Shown here: positions 62,760 through 64,000 of the stretch, piece after piece
Numbering within the stretch: position 1 is the stretch's first letter
How the letters are laid out: every line of letters begins with the position of its first letter
Source: Shinella zoogloeoides
Lineage (GTDB): Bacteria > Pseudomonadota > Alphaproteobacteria > Rhizobiales > Rhizobiaceae
NCBI RefSeq assembly: GCF_020883495.1
Contig: NZ_CP086610.1
Span: 2,089,501 to 2,153,500, forward strand
Direction: 5' to 3'
Length of the DNA stretch: 64,000 nt
The notes under the pieces: model-generated
Told to the model about the DNA's origin: nothing
The model's input: the letters and a program-made list of their open reading frames with translations, nothing else
The model's database searches: none
Made by a program: the position numbers and the translations under genes

Positions 62760-62782
62760 GCCCGCGGATTTGATCCGCGGGC
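62760..62782 (+). terminator. Hairpin between the ABC operon and the FMN riboswitch
   Basis: GCCCGCGGAT and ATCCGCGGGC form a perfect 10-base-pair stem with a three-base loop, 60 bases after the ATPase stop. A weak GTTT run follows. It probably ends the importer transcript and insulates ribH2. Confidence 0.6.
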
Positions 62783-62804
62783 GATTGCCGTTTAGTCTCC
62801 CATC

Positions 62805-63515
<711 letters not shown>

Positions 63516-63582
63516 ATCGATAGGTGAGCGGCCGGAATCGATCCGCAAGGACGAGGCCACAACCTCTTGAAAAGACTCCTGG

Positions 63583-63607
63583 AAGCCCGGCAGCGATGCC
63601 GGGCTTT
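63583..63607. terminator. Terminator between ribH2 and the LuxR-type gene
   Basis: AAGCCCGGCA and TGCCGGGCTT form a perfect 10-base-pair stem with a four-base loop, followed by a short T-run. Its symmetry lets it serve both convergent genes. Confidence 0.75.
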
Positions 63608-63614
63608 CGCCGTT

Positions 63615-64000
63615 TCAGGCCTGCAGGTTCTTCAGGTAGATCGACAGCAATTGTATCTGCGAGGAGATGCCGAGCTTGCGGTACACATTGCGCCGATGCA
63701 CCTTCACCGTGCCCGTCGAGATATCGAGCCGCAGCCCGATCGATTCCGAGGAATGCCCCTGCAGCACCAGCTCGATGATCGAGGCTTCGCGGTCGGTGAG
63801 GTTGAGCTTGCGCCAGACCTTGTCCGCCGCGCTCACCGGCTCGTTGCGCCGGCCGCGCCCCTGCCCCGTCTCGGCAAAACGCTCGGCAAGGCCGCTCCAG
63901 GCGCGGCGCACGAAGGCGGCGACGAAGGGTTCGGCATCGGTGAGCAGGCCGAATTCGCCGGCCGGGAAGACGCCCGTCTTCTCCCGCCGCATCAGCGAAA
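63615..64000 (-). CDS. LuxR-type transcriptional regulator, C-terminal part
   Basis: The frame is open to the window edge, so the N-terminus lies beyond it. The visible 128 or so residues end in a LuxR/GerE HTH: LTDREASIIELVLQGHSSES, IGLRLDISTGTVKVHRRN and VYRKLGISSQIQLL. The upstream part (FVAAFVRRAWSGLAERF) does not reveal a sensor domain. It is likely a full-length regulator of about 230-260 residues, cut by the window. An internal Met at 63992 should not be taken as the start. Confidence 0.85.
   Translation of the reverse strand, partial: SLMRREKTGVFPAGEFGLLTDAEPFVAAFVRRAWSGLAERFAETGQGRGRRNEPVSAADKVWRKLNLTDREASIIELVLQGHSSESIGLRLDISTGTVKVHRRNVYRKLGISSQIQLLSIYLKNLQA

Overview
The window is GC-rich chromosomal DNA from an alphaproteobacterium, almost certainly of the order Hyphomicrobiales and most like Rhizobiaceae. 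The evidence is a rhizobial-type division and cell-wall (dcw) operon beginning with mraZ, an alphaproteobacterial rnpB, a Brucella-type ribH2 under an FMN riboswitch, an ArsR-methyltransferase fusion coupled to metF, TTAA-N7-TTAA and TTGCGCAA regulatory words, and rhizobial-style intergenic palindromic repeats. I found no tRNA, insertion sequence, phage gene or CRISPR array.

Layout. 1-42 (-): first codons of an aquaporin. 180-14049 (-): dcw operon, transcribed mraZ-rsmH-ftsL-ftsI-murE-murF-mraY-murD-ftsW-murG-murC-murB, with an upstream promoter covered by four TGGGR MraZ boxes. 14.4-16.3 kb: a glycosyltransferase (+) facing rnpB (-). 16.3-20 kb (-): FAD amine oxidase-like protein, lytic transglycosylase, N-acetylmuramoyl-alanine amidase and a TerB-DnaJ protein. 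20-31.6 kb: PPi-dependent phosphofructokinase, LysE exporter, lipoprotein transglycosylase, GNAT, NTF2-like protein, beta-lactamase-fold hydrolase, GGDEF-EAL protein, outer-membrane beta-barrel, GH25 lysozyme, MltB-type transglycosylase and an EamA permease. 31.7-32.1 kb: a structured leader or small RNA and a 25-residue membrane microprotein. 32.1-38.6 kb (-): metF with its ArsR-methyltransferase regulator, ettA, a large polytopic membrane protein, and an RNase T2 homologue that has lost catalytic residues. 38.7-43.6 kb (+): hydrolase-permease pair, then a CoA-transferase overlapping a ThDP enzyme. 43.8-49.4 kb: DUF442 protein, mutarotase-like protein, L,D-transpeptidase, globin-coupled chemoreceptor and VirC1-like ParA ATPase. 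49.6-57.6 kb (-): N-formylglutamate amidohydrolase-like protein, TRAP transporter, glutamine-synthetase-like ligase, aldehyde dehydrogenase and iron alcohol dehydrogenase. 57.8-62.7 kb (+): RpiR regulator and a four-gene ABC importer. 62.8-63.5 kb (+): FMN riboswitch and ribH2. 63.6-64 kb (-): C-terminus of a LuxR-type regulator.

How the genes fit together. The first half is dominated by peptidoglycan: precursor synthesis, septal transpeptidation, and five hydrolases or lytic enzymes between 17.5 and 30.6 kb, with an L,D-transpeptidase further on. The most suggestive functional unit is at 49.6-57.6 kb. A TRAP importer is encoded with a gamma-glutamyl ligase-like enzyme, an alcohol dehydrogenase, an aldehyde dehydrogenase and a possible glutamyl-amide hydrolase. 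Together they could form a gamma-glutamylation route for an amino alcohol. Two TGAA-N8-TTCA palindromes lie between this unit and the divergent RpiR regulator and ABC importer.

Limits. All calls come from reading the sequence and recalled family motifs; no search was run. Start codons were chosen from ribosome-binding sites and remain provisional where noted.
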